From Xanthobacteraceae bacterium (GTDB lineage: Bacteria > Pseudomonadota > Alphaproteobacteria > Rhizobiales > Xanthobacteraceae), in the NCBI GenBank assembly GCA_022841625.1, contig JALHRD010000001.1:248001-312000 (forward strand): a stretch of 64,000 nt of DNA, written 5' to 3'. A model generated the notes under the pieces. The model did no database searches. It was not told the DNA's origin and worked only from the letters and a program-made list of their open reading frames with translations. The position numbers were made by a program, and so were the translations under genes. Positions 54,936 to 63,071 of the stretch are shown here, piece after piece (within the stretch, counting starts at the first letter, position 1; the number at the start of each line of letters is the position of its first letter).

Positions 54936-54979
54936 TGCGTTTCCTTAGCGCGTTTCCTTGGATGACCGTGTGCTGAAAG

Positions 54980-56947
54980 CTATTCCGCGGCGGCCGGACG
55001 CATCGCCGGCGCACCATTGCCCGGCTCCTCGACCGACGGCGGGTTACGATTGGGCGCACTCAACGCATCTTCGACCATGGCAAGTTTCTCGCGCGCCGCC
55101 TCCGCCTCGCGCTGCCGGTTCCATAGACTGGCGTAGAGCCCGCCTTTGGCCAGCAGCACCTGATGGGTGCCGCGTTCGGCAATCATGCCCTCATTGAGCA
55201 CAATAATCTCGTCGGCGCCAACAATGGTCGACAGCCGGTGCGCGATCACCAGCGTGGTGCGATTCTTCGACACCCGCTCAAGTGCGTCCTGGATTTCCCT
55301 TTCGGTGTGGCTGTCGAGCGCGGAGGTGGCTTCGTCGAGCAGTAGAATTGGCGGCGCCTTCAGGATCGTGCGCGCAATGGCGACACGCTGCTTTTCACCG
55401 CCGGACAGTTTAAGCCCGCGCTCGCCCACTTCGGTTTCATAGCCTTTGGGCGACATCCGGATAAAACCGTCGATCTGCGCCAGGCAGGCGGCCTCCTCAA
55501 CCTCCGCATCGGTCGCATCCCAGCGGCCGTAGCGGATGTTGTAGCGGATGGTGTCGTTGAACAGCACGGTGTCCTGCGGCACCATCCCGATCGCGGCGCG
55601 CAGCGAGGTCTGCGTCACGTCACGAATGTCCTGGCCGTCGATGAGGATCCGGCCGCTGCGGACCTCATAGAAGCGATAGAGCAGCCGCGACACCGTCGAC
55701 TTGCCGGCGCCCGAGGGACCAACGATCGCAACCGTCTTGCCGGCCGGCACGCTGAAGCTCAGGCCCTTGAGGATCGGACGTTCGGCATCATAGGCGAAAT
55801 GAACATTCTCGAACTGGATCGCACCATCCGGCACCTTGAGCGGCGGCGCGCCTGGCCGATCCTCAATCTCGGGCTTGCGCGCCAGGATCCCAAACATGGT
55901 TTCAATGTCGATCACCGCCTGCTTGATCTCGCGATAGACCATGCCCATGAAATTCAAGGGTTGGTAAAGCTGGATCATCATGGCGTTGATCATGACGAAA
56001 TCGCCGACGGTATTGCGGCCTTCCTGGATTCCCATGACGCACATCACCATGCAGACCGCGAGGCCGATGGTGAAGATCGTCGCCTGCCCTGCATTGAGCA
56101 CCGCGAGCGACACATAGGATTGAACGCTCGCCTGCTCGTAGCGCTCCATCGAGCGGTCGTAACGTTTCGCTTCGCGCTCCTCGGCGCTGAAGTATTTCAC
56201 GGTCTCGTAATTGAGCAGCGAGTCGACCGCCTTCACATTGGCGTCGGTGTCGCTGTCGTTCATGCGCCGGCGGATGCCGATGCGCCACTCGGTGGCAAAA
56301 TAGGTGAAGCCGGTGTAACCGATGACGGTGACCACGACCACCACCACATAGCGCCAGTCGAATTGGTAAAGCAGCACGCCGACGATCAAGGCGAGCTCGA
56401 TGACGGTCGGCACCGCCTGCAGGATGACCATGCGAACGATGGTCTCGATCGCATTGCGGCCGCGCTCCAGTATGCGGGTGAGGCCACCGGTCTTGCGCTC
56501 CAGATGATACCGCAGCGACAGCTGGTGCATATGCTCGAACACCATAAAGGCGAGCCGGCGCACTGCATGCATCGACACCTTGGCGAAGATGCCGTCGCGT
56601 ACCTGGGTGAGCACCGCCATCAGGATACGCGAGCCGCCATAGGCGATCGTCATCAGGATCGGCGCCGCCAGCGCCCACACCAGCCATGCCGACGCATCGG
56701 CCGGCGTAGCGTTCTGCCCGGTCAGCGCGTCGACCGCCCATTTGAAGGTGAACGGCACCGCGATGGTGGCAAGCTTCGCCACCAGCAGCAGGACCATCGC
56801 GATCATCACCCGGACTTTCAGGTCGCGGCGATCGGACGGCCAGATATAGGGCCACAGTCCCACAATGGTCTTGAGCAGCGAGCCGCTCTTGCCGGCGGAA
56901 ATCTCGCGCTTCATAGAACTCACAGATCGGAAAGTACCATCGCTCAT
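54980..56947 (-). CDS. Atm1/HMT1-type ABC exporter (fused permease and ATPase)
   Basis: About 655 residues; starts at 56947 (MSDGTFRSV) or 56914 (MKREISAG) are both possible, with no decisive ribosome-binding site. An N-terminal six-helix exporter domain (~55-360) is followed by the ATPase: Walker A GPSGAGKST, signature LSGGEKQRVAIARTILK, Walker B ILLLDEATSALDSHTEREIQ and H-loop VIAHRLSTI. The LSLRYHLERKTGGLTRILERG and YFATEWRIGIRRRMNDSDTDANVKAVDSLLNYETVKYF stretches mark the Atm1/HMT1 subgroup, whose members export glutathione-linked metal or sulfur species. An alphaproteobacterial Atm1 is expected to act in metal detoxification or Fe-S homeostasis. Confidence 0.9.
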   Translation of the reverse strand: MSDGTFRSVSSMKREISAGKSGSLLKTIVGLWPYIWPSDRRDLKVRVMIAMVLLLVAKLATIAVPFTFKWAVDALTGQNATPADASAWLVWALAAPILMTIAYGGSRILMAVLTQVRDGIFAKVSMHAVRRLAFMVFEHMHQLSLRYHLERKTGGLTRILERGRNAIETIVRMVILQAVPTVIELALIVGVLLYQFDWRYVVVVVVTVIGYTGFTYFATEWRIGIRRRMNDSDTDANVKAVDSLLNYETVKYFSAEEREAKRYDRSMERYEQASVQSYVSLAVLNAGQATIFTIGLAVCMVMCVMGIQEGRNTVGDFVMINAMMIQLYQPLNFMGMVYREIKQAVIDIETMFGILARKPEIEDRPGAPPLKVPDGAIQFENVHFAYDAERPILKGLSFSVPAGKTVAIVGPSGAGKSTVSRLLYRFYEVRSGRILIDGQDIRDVTQTSLRAAIGMVPQDTVLFNDTIRYNIRYGRWDATDAEVEEAACLAQIDGFIRMSPKGYETEVGERGLKLSGGEKQRVAIARTILKAPPILLLDEATSALDSHTEREIQDALERVSKNRTTLVIAHRLSTIVGADEIIVLNEGMIAERGTHQVLLAKGGLYASLWNRQREAEAAREKLAMVEDALSAPNRNPPSVEEPGNGAPAMRPAAAE

Positions 56948-57113
56948 GGGGGGCCCGGTCGCGACGGGCCACGGAAGGTGCGCCGTCAGGCCCCATTCAT
57001 ATAGAATTTTCCCCGGTTGCAACCAGCCCTTGGACCAACATTACCCACCACGGTCTTCGCGGTGGCAGCGGCCGTGGCTTGACGGCCCCCGCCACTCGGG
57101 CCACATGGCATAA

Positions 57114-57719
57114 ATGAGCACGATCAAAGCGGTTTGCGTCTATTGCGGCTCCGGCCCCGGCAATAACCCGAAATTCATTGAAACGGCGCAGGAATTCGGC
57201 CGGGTTCTGGCGCGGAACGATATTCGGCTGGTTTACGGCGGAGGCTCGATCGGCCTGATGGGTGCGATTGCCGAATCGGTCGTTGATCACGGCGGCGCGG
57301 TCACCGGCATTATCCCGGAATTTCTCAAGGCGCGGGAACTGATGTTTCGGCGCGCCCAGGAGATGGTCGTCACCCGCGACATGCACGAGCGCAAGCGGCT
57401 GATGTTCGAGCGGGCCGACGCGTTCGTCGCCCTGCCCGGCGGAATCGGCACGCTTGAGGAACTGGTCGAGCAATTGACCTGGGCCCAGCTCGGTCGCCAC
57501 AAGAAGCCGATCCTGATCGCCAATATCGATGGCTTCTGGGACCCGCTCTGCATGCTGCTCGACCGCATGCGCGACAGACAGTTCATTCGTGCCGGCCTAA
57601 CCGTCACGCCACTGGTGGTCGATGCCGCCGAGAAAATCCTGCCGGCACTGCGCGAGGCCACCCGCCTCATCGCCGAAAGCGAAACGGCCATGGCGATGGT
57701 CGCGCCGGAGAAGTTTTGA
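57114..57719 (+). CDS. LOG-family cytokinin riboside 5'-monophosphate phosphoribohydrolase
   Basis: 201 residues, Rossmann-like fold. The family motif P-G-G-x-G-T-x2-E reads LPGGIGTLEELVEQLTWAQLG near residue 108, and the start VCVYCGSGPGNNPKF and MHERKRLMFERAD (Arg of the active site) are also typical. LOG proteins release the free base from nucleoside 5'-monophosphates, in plants making active cytokinins; bacterial roles are usually nucleotide salvage. The gene is divergent from the ABC exporter, and the ribosome-binding site is weak. It converges on a small secreted-protein gene. Confidence 0.88.
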   Translation: MSTIKAVCVYCGSGPGNNPKFIETAQEFGRVLARNDIRLVYGGGSIGLMGAIAESVVDHGGAVTGIIPEFLKARELMFRRAQEMVVTRDMHERKRLMFERADAFVALPGGIGTLEELVEQLTWAQLGRHKKPILIANIDGFWDPLCMLLDRMRDRQFIRAGLTVTPLVVDAAEKILPALREATRLIAESETAMAMVAPEKF

Positions 57720-57731
57720 GCGTCAATGCCA

Positions 57732-57751
57732 CGCTGGCAAGCGCGCCAGCG
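57732..57751. terminator. Small hairpin between convergent genes
   Basis: CGCTGGC (57732-57738) pairs with GCCAGCG (57745-57751) across a 6-base loop. It lies midway between the stops of the LOG-family and secreted-protein genes, so it could end transcripts from both sides. It has no T tract on either strand, so an intrinsic terminator is uncertain. Confidence 0.35.
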
Positions 57752-57763
57752 CGAGGCGTGCGT

Positions 57764-58207
57764 TCAGTCGCAATACAGCCGACCTTGGTACATGAGACAG
57801 TGACGAGCGTCGTTGTACGGCACCACGGCCGGCGGCCGCGGCACGAATTCCGCAGCATGGGGTGACGCATAAACCCGCGGCCTTGCCGAATAGACCGGCG
57901 CCGGCCGGTACGCTGGGACATGGGCCGGCGCATAGCCGGCGCCCGGCGCGTGATGCTGCGGTGCATAGCCCAGAGAATAGGTCGGCACATGAGCCGGTGG
58001 CGCATAGTGCGGCCCGTAGGCCGGCCCCGGCACCACATAAGCCTGCTCGCCGTTACCGGCGTTCGGTGCGACATAGACTCGCGCCGAACCGATATAGATG
58101 CCGCCCGGCGCAACATAGACGGACCGTGGCAGGTCGCCGGCGAACGCCGGCGCCGACCACAGCGCCGCAATTATCAATGCGATCGATCGTTGTTTCATTG
58201 TGATCAT
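57764..58207 (-). CDS. Small secreted Pro/Tyr/Ala-rich protein
   Basis: 147 residues. GGGAG lies seven bases before the ATG. A signal peptide is clear (KQRSIALIIAALWSAPAFAG). The mature part is low-complexity and rich in Ala, Pro, Tyr and His, with repeated A-P-x-H/Y-x-P units (e.g. GPHYAPPAHVPTYS, YAPAHVPAYRPAPVYSA), then a C-terminal patch NDARHCLMYQGRLYCD with two cysteines that may form a disulfide. I recognise no domain. Similar short proteins in related genomes end with this Cys-containing patch, as far as I recall. A surface or envelope role is likely but unproven. Confidence 0.65.
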   Translation of the reverse strand: MITMKQRSIALIIAALWSAPAFAGDLPRSVYVAPGGIYIGSARVYVAPNAGNGEQAYVVPGPAYGPHYAPPAHVPTYSLGYAPQHHAPGAGYAPAHVPAYRPAPVYSARPRVYASPHAAEFVPRPPAVVPYNDARHCLMYQGRLYCD

Positions 58208-58382
58208 GTTGACGCTCCCTGTTGGCCCCCGCGACCAATCTCGCGCAGCCCAGCGCGGCGCGCAAACGCGGCCCGCGGCGTCTTTGTGTCAATTCGAAAC
58301 AAAATCTTTGCGTTTACGGCATGATGACACCGCAAACGATTATGCCCGCAAAAAACATTTTTGCTGTGGCCCACGCGCTACA

Positions 58383-58432
58383 TGAGCGCATGACCCCGAA
58401 AAGTGGCAACCGGCTTTCGAAAAAAATCGACG
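58383..58432 (+). repeat. Degenerate intergenic repeat of a type common in Hyphomicrobiales
   Basis: The run GCATGACCCCGAAAAGTGG continues into CAACCGGCTTTCG and an A-rich end. From memory it resembles a short palindromic intergenic repeat found many times in Bradyrhizobium-like genomes (consensus about GCATGACCCCGAAAAGTGG, then AACCGGTTTTCGG). The inner CGAAAAG / CTTTCG arms can pair with one bulge. It lies 31 bases from the cimA stop. The remainder of 58208-58463 holds no gene. Confidence 0.55.
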
Positions 58433-58463
58433 AATGACCGATGCAGCCTGGTCGGGAAATGCG

Positions 58464-60059
58464 CTACGCCGGTGCGTCGGCCTTGACCAATTTGTAGATA
58501 ATCGAATCCATCAAGGCTTGGAACGATGCATCGATAATATTGGGCGACACGCCGATGGTGGACCAGCGCTCGCCCTTCTCGTCCTCGCTCTCGATCAGAA
58601 CCCGCGTCACCGCCTCGGTGCCGGCATTGAGGATCCGCACGCGGTAATCGGTGAGCTTGAGACCCTTGATATATTTTTGATACTTGCCGAGATCCTTGCG
58701 CAGCGCGACATCGAGCGCATTGACCGGACCGTTGCCCTCGGCAGCCGAAATCATGGTCTGCTCGCCGACCTTGACCTTCACCACCGCGAGCGACACCGTA
58801 ATCCGCTGGCCGAGCGCATTGATGCGCTGCTCGACATTGACGTCGAATTGCAGCACGTCGAAGAAATTCGGCACCTTGCCGAGCACGCGGCGCGCCAACA
58901 GTTCAAACGAGGCATTCGCCGATTCATAGGCATAGCCTATCGCTTCGCGCCGCTTCACTTCGTCGAGCAGCGCCATGATCCGCTGGTCGTCTTTCTTGAC
59001 CCTGAGGCCGATGCGATCGAGCTCCGCCGACACATTGGCGCGACCGGATTGGTCCGACACCATTACCTTGCGCCGGTTGCCGATCTTGTCCGGTGCGACA
59101 TGCTCGTAGGTCGCGGGATCCTTCAGGATCGCCGAGGCATGAATGCCGGTCTTGGTCGCGAAGGCATTGTCACCGACATAGGGCGCGTAGCGGTTCGGCG
59201 CGCGGTTGAGCATTTCGTCAAGCGCGTGCGAAACTCTGACCAGCCCCTTGAGCTTTTCGTCGGACACGCCGATCTCGAATTTCTTGGCGTATTCCGGCTT
59301 GAGCTTCAAAGTCGGAATGATCGAGACCAGATTGGCATTGCCGCAGCGTTCGCCGAGGCCGTTCAGCGTGCCCTGAATCTGGCGCGCGCCCGCGCGCACC
59401 GCGGCCAGCGAATTCGCCACCGCCTGCTCGGTGTCGTTGTGCGCGTGGATGCCGACATGATCTCCCGGGATGTGCTTGACCACCGCGCCGACGACGGCCT
59501 CGACCTCATGCGGCAGCGCGCCGCCATTGGTGTCGCACAGCACGACCCAGCGCGCGCCGGCGTCATAGGCGGTCTTGGCGCAGGCCAATGCATAATCGGG
59601 ATTGGCCTTATAGCCGTCGAAGAAGTGCTCGCAATCGAGCAGCACTTCCCGGCCCTTGGCCTTGGCCGCGCGCACGCTGTCGCGGATCGACGCCAGATTT
59701 TCCTGGTCCGTCGTCTCCAGCGCGACCCGCACGTGATAGTCCCAGGATTTGGCGACAAAGCAGATCGCGTCGGCCTTGGCATCGAGCAGCGCCGCCAGGC
59801 CGGGATCGTTGGAGGTCGAACGGCCGGGCCGGCGCGTCATACCGAAGGCGGTAAATGTGGTGTCGAGCTTGCGTTTGACCGAGAACAGCTCGGTATCCAG
59901 CGGATTGGCGCCGGGATAGCCGCCTTCGACGTAATCGATGCCGAGTTCGTCGAGCATCCCCGCCAGCGCCAGCTTGTCGTGCAACGTGAAGTCGACGCCA
60001 TTGGTCTGCGCGCCGTCGCGCAGCGTGGTGTCGAAGAGATAGAGACGTTCGCGGGCCAT
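58464..60059 (-). CDS. cimA: Citramalate synthase
   Basis: 531 residues. It belongs to the alpha-isopropylmalate-synthase-like family (TIGR00977 type). The catalytic opening YLFDTTLRDGAQTNGVDFTLHDKLALAG is at residues ~7-34, with metal-binding Asp and Arg, and VGIHAHNDTEQAVANSLAAVRAGARQIQGTLNGLGERCGNANL contains the H-x-H metal pair (near residue 213). A C-terminal regulatory domain (from about 380) is of LeuA-dimer type and may bind isoleucine. It condenses pyruvate and acetyl-CoA to citramalate, giving 2-oxobutyrate for isoleucine without threonine. It is the last gene of the cysS-to-cimA run. Confidence 0.9.
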   Translation of the reverse strand: MARERLYLFDTTLRDGAQTNGVDFTLHDKLALAGMLDELGIDYVEGGYPGANPLDTELFSVKRKLDTTFTAFGMTRRPGRSTSNDPGLAALLDAKADAICFVAKSWDYHVRVALETTDQENLASIRDSVRAAKAKGREVLLDCEHFFDGYKANPDYALACAKTAYDAGARWVVLCDTNGGALPHEVEAVVGAVVKHIPGDHVGIHAHNDTEQAVANSLAAVRAGARQIQGTLNGLGERCGNANLVSIIPTLKLKPEYAKKFEIGVSDEKLKGLVRVSHALDEMLNRAPNRYAPYVGDNAFATKTGIHASAILKDPATYEHVAPDKIGNRRKVMVSDQSGRANVSAELDRIGLRVKKDDQRIMALLDEVKRREAIGYAYESANASFELLARRVLGKVPNFFDVLQFDVNVEQRINALGQRITVSLAVVKVKVGEQTMISAAEGNGPVNALDVALRKDLGKYQKYIKGLKLTDYRVRILNAGTEAVTRVLIESEDEKGERWSTIGVSPNIIDASFQALMDSIIYKLVKADAPA

Positions 60060-60089
60060 GGCGGTATCACCAATGATCGGGTTGCAGGC

Positions 60090-60206
60090 TTAGACCAACC
60101 TGTAAAGCGTATAGAGCGTGACAATCACGGCCACGGCAATGACGCCGTATTTGAGCGCAATGTAATAAAGCCAATGCTTCGGGAACGGCGTTTCGGGTTT
60201 GCTCAT
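60090..60206 (-). CDS. 38-residue single-pass membrane protein
   Basis: Starts at ATG 60206 and ends with TAA at 60090-60092. AAAGGAG lies nine bases before the ATG, a strong signal. The product begins MSKPETPFPKHWLYYIALK and continues with a hydrophobic helix (YGVIAVAVIVTLYTLYRLV) up to the end: one membrane segment with a short cytoplasmic head. It lies five bases after the GNAT gene and 30 bases before cimA, in the same direction. Its strong ribosome-binding site and complete helix support a real gene. I recall no named family; a partner role to a membrane enzyme is possible. Confidence 0.65.
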   Translation of the reverse strand: MSKPETPFPKHWLYYIALKYGVIAVAVIVTLYTLYRLV

Positions 60207-60211
60207 GGTGC

Positions 60212-60709
60212 CTACTCCTTTGCGACCAGTTTCTTTTCCATCGTGGTGTTGGCAAGCCATTCGCCGCCGACCGTCCTGGTGTTACGGGTTTGTGGCATAT
60301 ATCCGCGCTTGCGGAAAAACTCCGTTGCGCTGTCGCTGACATCGACGGTGAGTTTCGCCGCGCCGCGCGCGACGGCAAGTTTCTCAAGCGCGGCGACCAG
60401 CGTGGTCGCGACGCCGTTCTCGGCCGCCGCCGGATGGATATAGAGCATGTCGATGAAGTCGGGCGCCTTGAGCGACGCAAAGCCGACCGGCGAACCTTGC
60501 ATGGTCCCAACCAAGGTCAGGAGCTTGGCCAACCGCGCACCGAACGCCGCCTCGTCATCGGCCGCCGACGCCCAGGCCTCGCGCTGGGCCTCGGAATAGT
60601 CTTCGGCGGTCAGTTCCATGATGCTGGCGCGGAAGATTTCCGCCAGCAGTGGCGCATCGGCCGGCAACATTGGCCGCAGCGCAATGGTTGGATGCGCGGT
60701 GGCGTTCAT
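60212..60709 (-). CDS. GNAT family N-acetyltransferase
   Basis: 165 residues. GGAGGG is six bases before the ATG. The acetyl-CoA fold is recognisable: IALRPMLPADAPLLAEIFRASI at the start, then FIDMLYIHPAAAENGVATTLVAALEKLAVARGA, which holds the pyrophosphate-binding loop (variant A-x2-N-G-V-A/T instead of R/Q-x2-G-x-G/A). The C-terminus has ATEFFRKRGYMPQTRNTRTV, as usual for beta-4/alpha-4 onwards. The glycine-rich loop is slightly unusual (ENGVAT), so activity should not be taken for granted. Its start overlaps the stop of the 89-residue ORF (ATGA). Confidence 0.82.
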   Translation of the reverse strand: MNATAHPTIALRPMLPADAPLLAEIFRASIMELTAEDYSEAQREAWASAADDEAAFGARLAKLLTLVGTMQGSPVGFASLKAPDFIDMLYIHPAAAENGVATTLVAALEKLAVARGAAKLTVDVSDSATEFFRKRGYMPQTRNTRTVGGEWLANTTMEKKLVAKE

Positions 60710-60975
60710 CGCCGTGCCCTCCGCCGCGCCTGCAAGACAACCAACAGCGACTCGATCCATTGCGCATCAGCAGGCGATTCCGCGCGCGCTTTTCGTACGG
60801 CCACGGGACGCGCAGCAAACTCCGTACCCTCTCCCCTTGCGGGGGGTGACGAGCGCCGCAGGCGTGAAGCGGGTGAGGGGGTCTTGTCGAACACCCCCTC
60901 ACCCGGACGCTCGCTGCGCTCGCGTCCACCCTCTCCCGCAGGGGGAGAGGGTTTCTGAGTGCGCGGCGTTTTCAT
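60706..60975 (-). CDS. 89-residue ORF made largely from palindromic repeats
   Basis: The ATG (60975) overlaps the DUF559 stop and the stop overlaps the GNAT start, each by four bases (ATGA). AGAGGTG precedes it. The first ~50 residues are translated CCCTCTCCC-type palindromes ([18 protein letters not shown] ... KTPSPASRLRRSSPPARGEG), and the rest (FAARPVAVRKARAESPADAQ ... LLVVLQARRRARR) matches nothing I know. Its first 16 residues are nearly those of the DUF559 protein, so this is probably a duplicate start with a different tail. A functional protein is doubtful, but the frame is open and coupled. Confidence 0.35.
   Translation of the reverse strand: MKTPRTQKPSPPAGEGGRERSERPGEGVFDKTPSPASRLRRSSPPARGEGTEFAARPVAVRKARAESPADAQWIESLLVVLQARRRARR
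60827..60951. repeat. Cluster of GC-rich palindromes (CCCTCTCCC type)
   Basis: Several palindromes stand side by side. CCCTCTCCCC with GGGGGG at 60827-60847; a 12-bp stem GGGTGAGGGGGT / ACCCCCTCACCC (60871-60882 with 60893-60904, loop 10); the GACGC / GCGTC pair at about 60906-60926; and CCCTCTCCC / GGGAGAGGG (60929-60937 with 60943-60951). Repeats with these words are very frequent between genes in many Proteobacteria. Here they are inside an open reading frame. Confidence 0.8.
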
Positions 60976-61400
60976 CGCTGCACCTCTTTTGTTCGGTCTT
61001 GCAAACTCGCCAGCAACGCTATCAGAACCCCTTCAAGGTTCCGCAACACATCGTTGTTCCAGAAGCGCAGCACCACGAAATCGTTCGCCGCCAACCATTG
61101 ATCACGGCGAATATCCGATCTGGATTCGGCATGCTGTCCGCCATCGACTTCGACGATCACGCGCGCTCGGTAGCAAACAAAGTCGGCAATGAATGGACCG
61201 ACAGGAACCTGCCGGCGAAACTTGAATGCCGCAAATCGCCGGTCGCGCAGCGCAAACCAGAGCTTGCATTCGGCATCGGTCATCCGCGCGCGCAACGACC
61301 GCGCATGCGACACCGATCTGGAGATATTCCGCGCGCGAGCCGCGGGCTCGATACCCTCTCCCGCAAGGGGAGAGGGTTTCTGAGTGCGTGGCGCCATCAT
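60972..61400 (-). CDS. DUF559 (Vsr-like nuclease fold) protein
   Basis: 142 residues. The ATG overlaps the cysS stop (ATGA) and has GGAAGG upstream. The DUF559 domain starts at about residue 33: [58 protein letters not shown], with the Asp of FIADFVC and the E-V-D of the PD-(D/E)xK/Vsr-like core, then [20 protein letters not shown]. Members have a predicted endonuclease fold but no established function. The first ~25 residues ([20 protein letters not shown]) are repeat-derived, so the gene took up a palindrome at its 5' end. Confidence 0.85.
   Translation of the reverse strand: MMAPRTQKPSPLAGEGIEPAARARNISRSVSHARSLRARMTDAECKLWFALRDRRFAAFKFRRQVPVGPFIADFVCYRARVIVEVDGGQHAESRSDIRRDQWLAANDFVVLRFWNNDVLRNLEGVLIALLASLQDRTKEVQR
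61354..61376. repeat. GC-rich palindrome inside the DUF559 gene
   Basis: CCCTCTCCC (61354-61362) pairs with GGGAGAGGG (61368-61376) over a 5-base loop GCAAG. The bases that follow (TTTCTGAGTGCGTGGCG) match those following the palindrome that ends at 60951 (TTTCTGAGTGCGCGGCG), so about 45 bases including the start-codon region are shared between the two sites. Confidence 0.85.
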
Positions 61401-62854
61401 CGCTTCACCTTCCAGGTGGTGGTGCCATCCTTGTTATCTTCGAGTTCGATGTCCATGGCATGAAGTTCGTCTCGGATACGATCGGCTTCGTTGAAATTCT
61501 TGGCCTTGCGCGCCGCATTGCGAGCGTCAACTAACTGCTCAATTTTTTGCTTGCTGTCTTTGTCAATCTCGACAACCGAGCCATCATCTCTGATTACCTT
61601 CAACAATACCGGTTGGCCCGTGATAGTGTATTGTCCTGGCTCAACGTATAACCTCTTGTGCTTTCGTCCTTGAATCGATTCAACACCTATTGAAATGCCA
61701 AAAAAACGCATTCCAGCCGACAGAGCCGCGAAATCCCGATTCCTGTAGAAGCCACGAAGACGCGTTATCGCTTCAGGGGTGTTGAGATCGTCGGCCAATG
61801 CCTCGACAATGGCATCTCGACCGCTTTCATCAACTTCCAAATCGTGCTGAATCGCCTCAGCCCAGCGCGAAATCTCTCGGCCTGACTCCTTAAGTCCGGC
61901 CTGCGTCCAATCAATCGGCTGTCGATAGTGCGTCTTGAGCATATTGAAGCGAAGAACCGAGCCTCCCCAACTATCAAGCTCTTCATTAATCGTCACGAAA
62001 TTCCCCAGGCTCTTGCTCATCTTCTCGCCTTCGACCTGCAAGAAGCCGTTGTGCATCCAGTAATTCGCCATCACCGGCGTTTTGAAACTGCAACGCGATT
62101 GCGCGATTTCGTTCTCGTGATGCGGAAACACCAGGTCGACGCCGCCACCATGAATATCGAAGGTCTCGCCGAGATGTTTCCATGACATCGCCGAGCATTC
62201 GATGTGCCAACCGGGGCGGCCCGGCGCGGCGATCCCCGACGGCGACGGCCAGGACGGCTCACCTAGCTTTGATGGTTTCCACAACACGAAGTCCATCGGA
62301 TCGCGCTTGTAGGGCGCGACCTCGACCCGCGCGCCGGCTGTCATTTCGTCAAGCGAGCGTTTCGCCAGCCGGCCGTAATCCGGCATCGAGGCAACGGCGA
62401 ACAGCACGTGGTCCTCGGCGACATAGGCATGTCCAGCCGCGACCAGGCGCTCGATCAGCGTTTTCATTTCCGCGATGTGCTCCGTCGCACGCGGCTCGAC
62501 CGTCGGGCGCAGACAACCCAGCGCATCCACGTCCTCGTGGAACTGCCGCTCGGTTTTTTCGGTGACAATCCGGATTGCCTCGTTGAGCGGGAGGTTCGGA
62601 TGCTCCTCCGCGGCGCGCGCGTTGATCTTGTCGTCGACGTCGGTGATGTTGCGTACATAAGCGACGTTGGCGGCACCGTAGAGATGCCGCAACAGCCGGA
62701 ACAGCACGTCAAACACGATCACCGGTCTTGCATTGCCGATATGGGCGAAATCGTAGACCGTCGGCCCGCAGACATACATGCGCACGCGCGCCGGATCGAG
62801 CGGCGTAAACGGCCGCTTCTCGCGCCTGAGCGTATCGTAGAGCCTGAGTTCCAT
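61397..62854 (-). CDS. cysS: Cysteinyl-tRNA synthetase
   Basis: 485 residues, class I synthetase. Zinc-binding C29 in [10 protein letters not shown], the HIGN motif in [14 protein letters not shown] (class I HIGH), further zinc ligands in GWHIECSAM and HHENE, and the KMSKS motif in [12 protein letters not shown] are all present. The C-terminal anticodon part ends [24 protein letters not shown]. Between about residues 370 and 425 there is an unusual stretch ([30 protein letters not shown]) that I do not expect in alphaproteobacterial CysRS, and the DNA there is AT-richer. Its stop overlaps the DUF559 start, heading the run to cimA. Confidence 0.95.
   Translation of the reverse strand: MELRLYDTLRREKRPFTPLDPARVRMYVCGPTVYDFAHIGNARPVIVFDVLFRLLRHLYGAANVAYVRNITDVDDKINARAAEEHPNLPLNEAIRIVTEKTERQFHEDVDALGCLRPTVEPRATEHIAEMKTLIERLVAAGHAYVAEDHVLFAVASMPDYGRLAKRSLDEMTAGARVEVAPYKRDPMDFVLWKPSKLGEPSWPSPSGIAAPGRPGWHIECSAMSWKHLGETFDIHGGGVDLVFPHHENEIAQSRCSFKTPVMANYWMHNGFLQVEGEKMSKSLGNFVTINEELDSWGGSVLRFNMLKTHYRQPIDWTQAGLKESGREISRWAEAIQHDLEVDESGRDAIVEALADDLNTPEAITRLRGFYRNRDFAALSAGMRFFGISIGVESIQGRKHKRLYVEPGQYTITGQPVLLKVIRDDGSVVEIDKDSKQKIEQLVDARNAARKAKNFNEADRIRDELHAMDIELEDNKDGTTTWKVKR
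61500..61740. other. Low-GC segment within cysS
   Basis: By hand count the GC content is about 52 % at 61501-61560, 50 % at 61561-61620, 42 % at 61621-61680 and 48 % at 61681-61740, against about 60-65 % in neighbouring genes. It rises to about 60 % by 61861-61920. The segment encodes the unusual C-terminal stretch of CysRS, so it may be recombinant DNA. Confidence 0.6.
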
Positions 62855-63071
62855 GGGACATCCCTGCCCCGCTGGCCGGCGTCCCTGTGTCTCGATCGGA
62901 GAAAAGACGGCCGCAGCCAGCGAGTTGCGCTAGCGAATAATCTCGCGGCAAATGCCGCAGATTTGGTTAAGGCCGATCATGCCCCTGACAATGGGGAAGG
63001 CCATGCACAAGGTCAAGTCCGTTCCGGCGGCGCGGTGAACGAACCGCAAGCCGGCCCGGATGGGGCAGCGG

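Noticed and set aside
55799-57004. 401-codon open frame opposite the ABC exporter
   Set aside because: His/Asp/Arg-rich antisense shadow of an intact exporter gene.
58434-60443. 669-codon open frame on the plus strand opposite cimA and part of GNAT
   Set aside because: Antisense to well-recognised genes; composition is that of a reverse-strand shadow with no domain.
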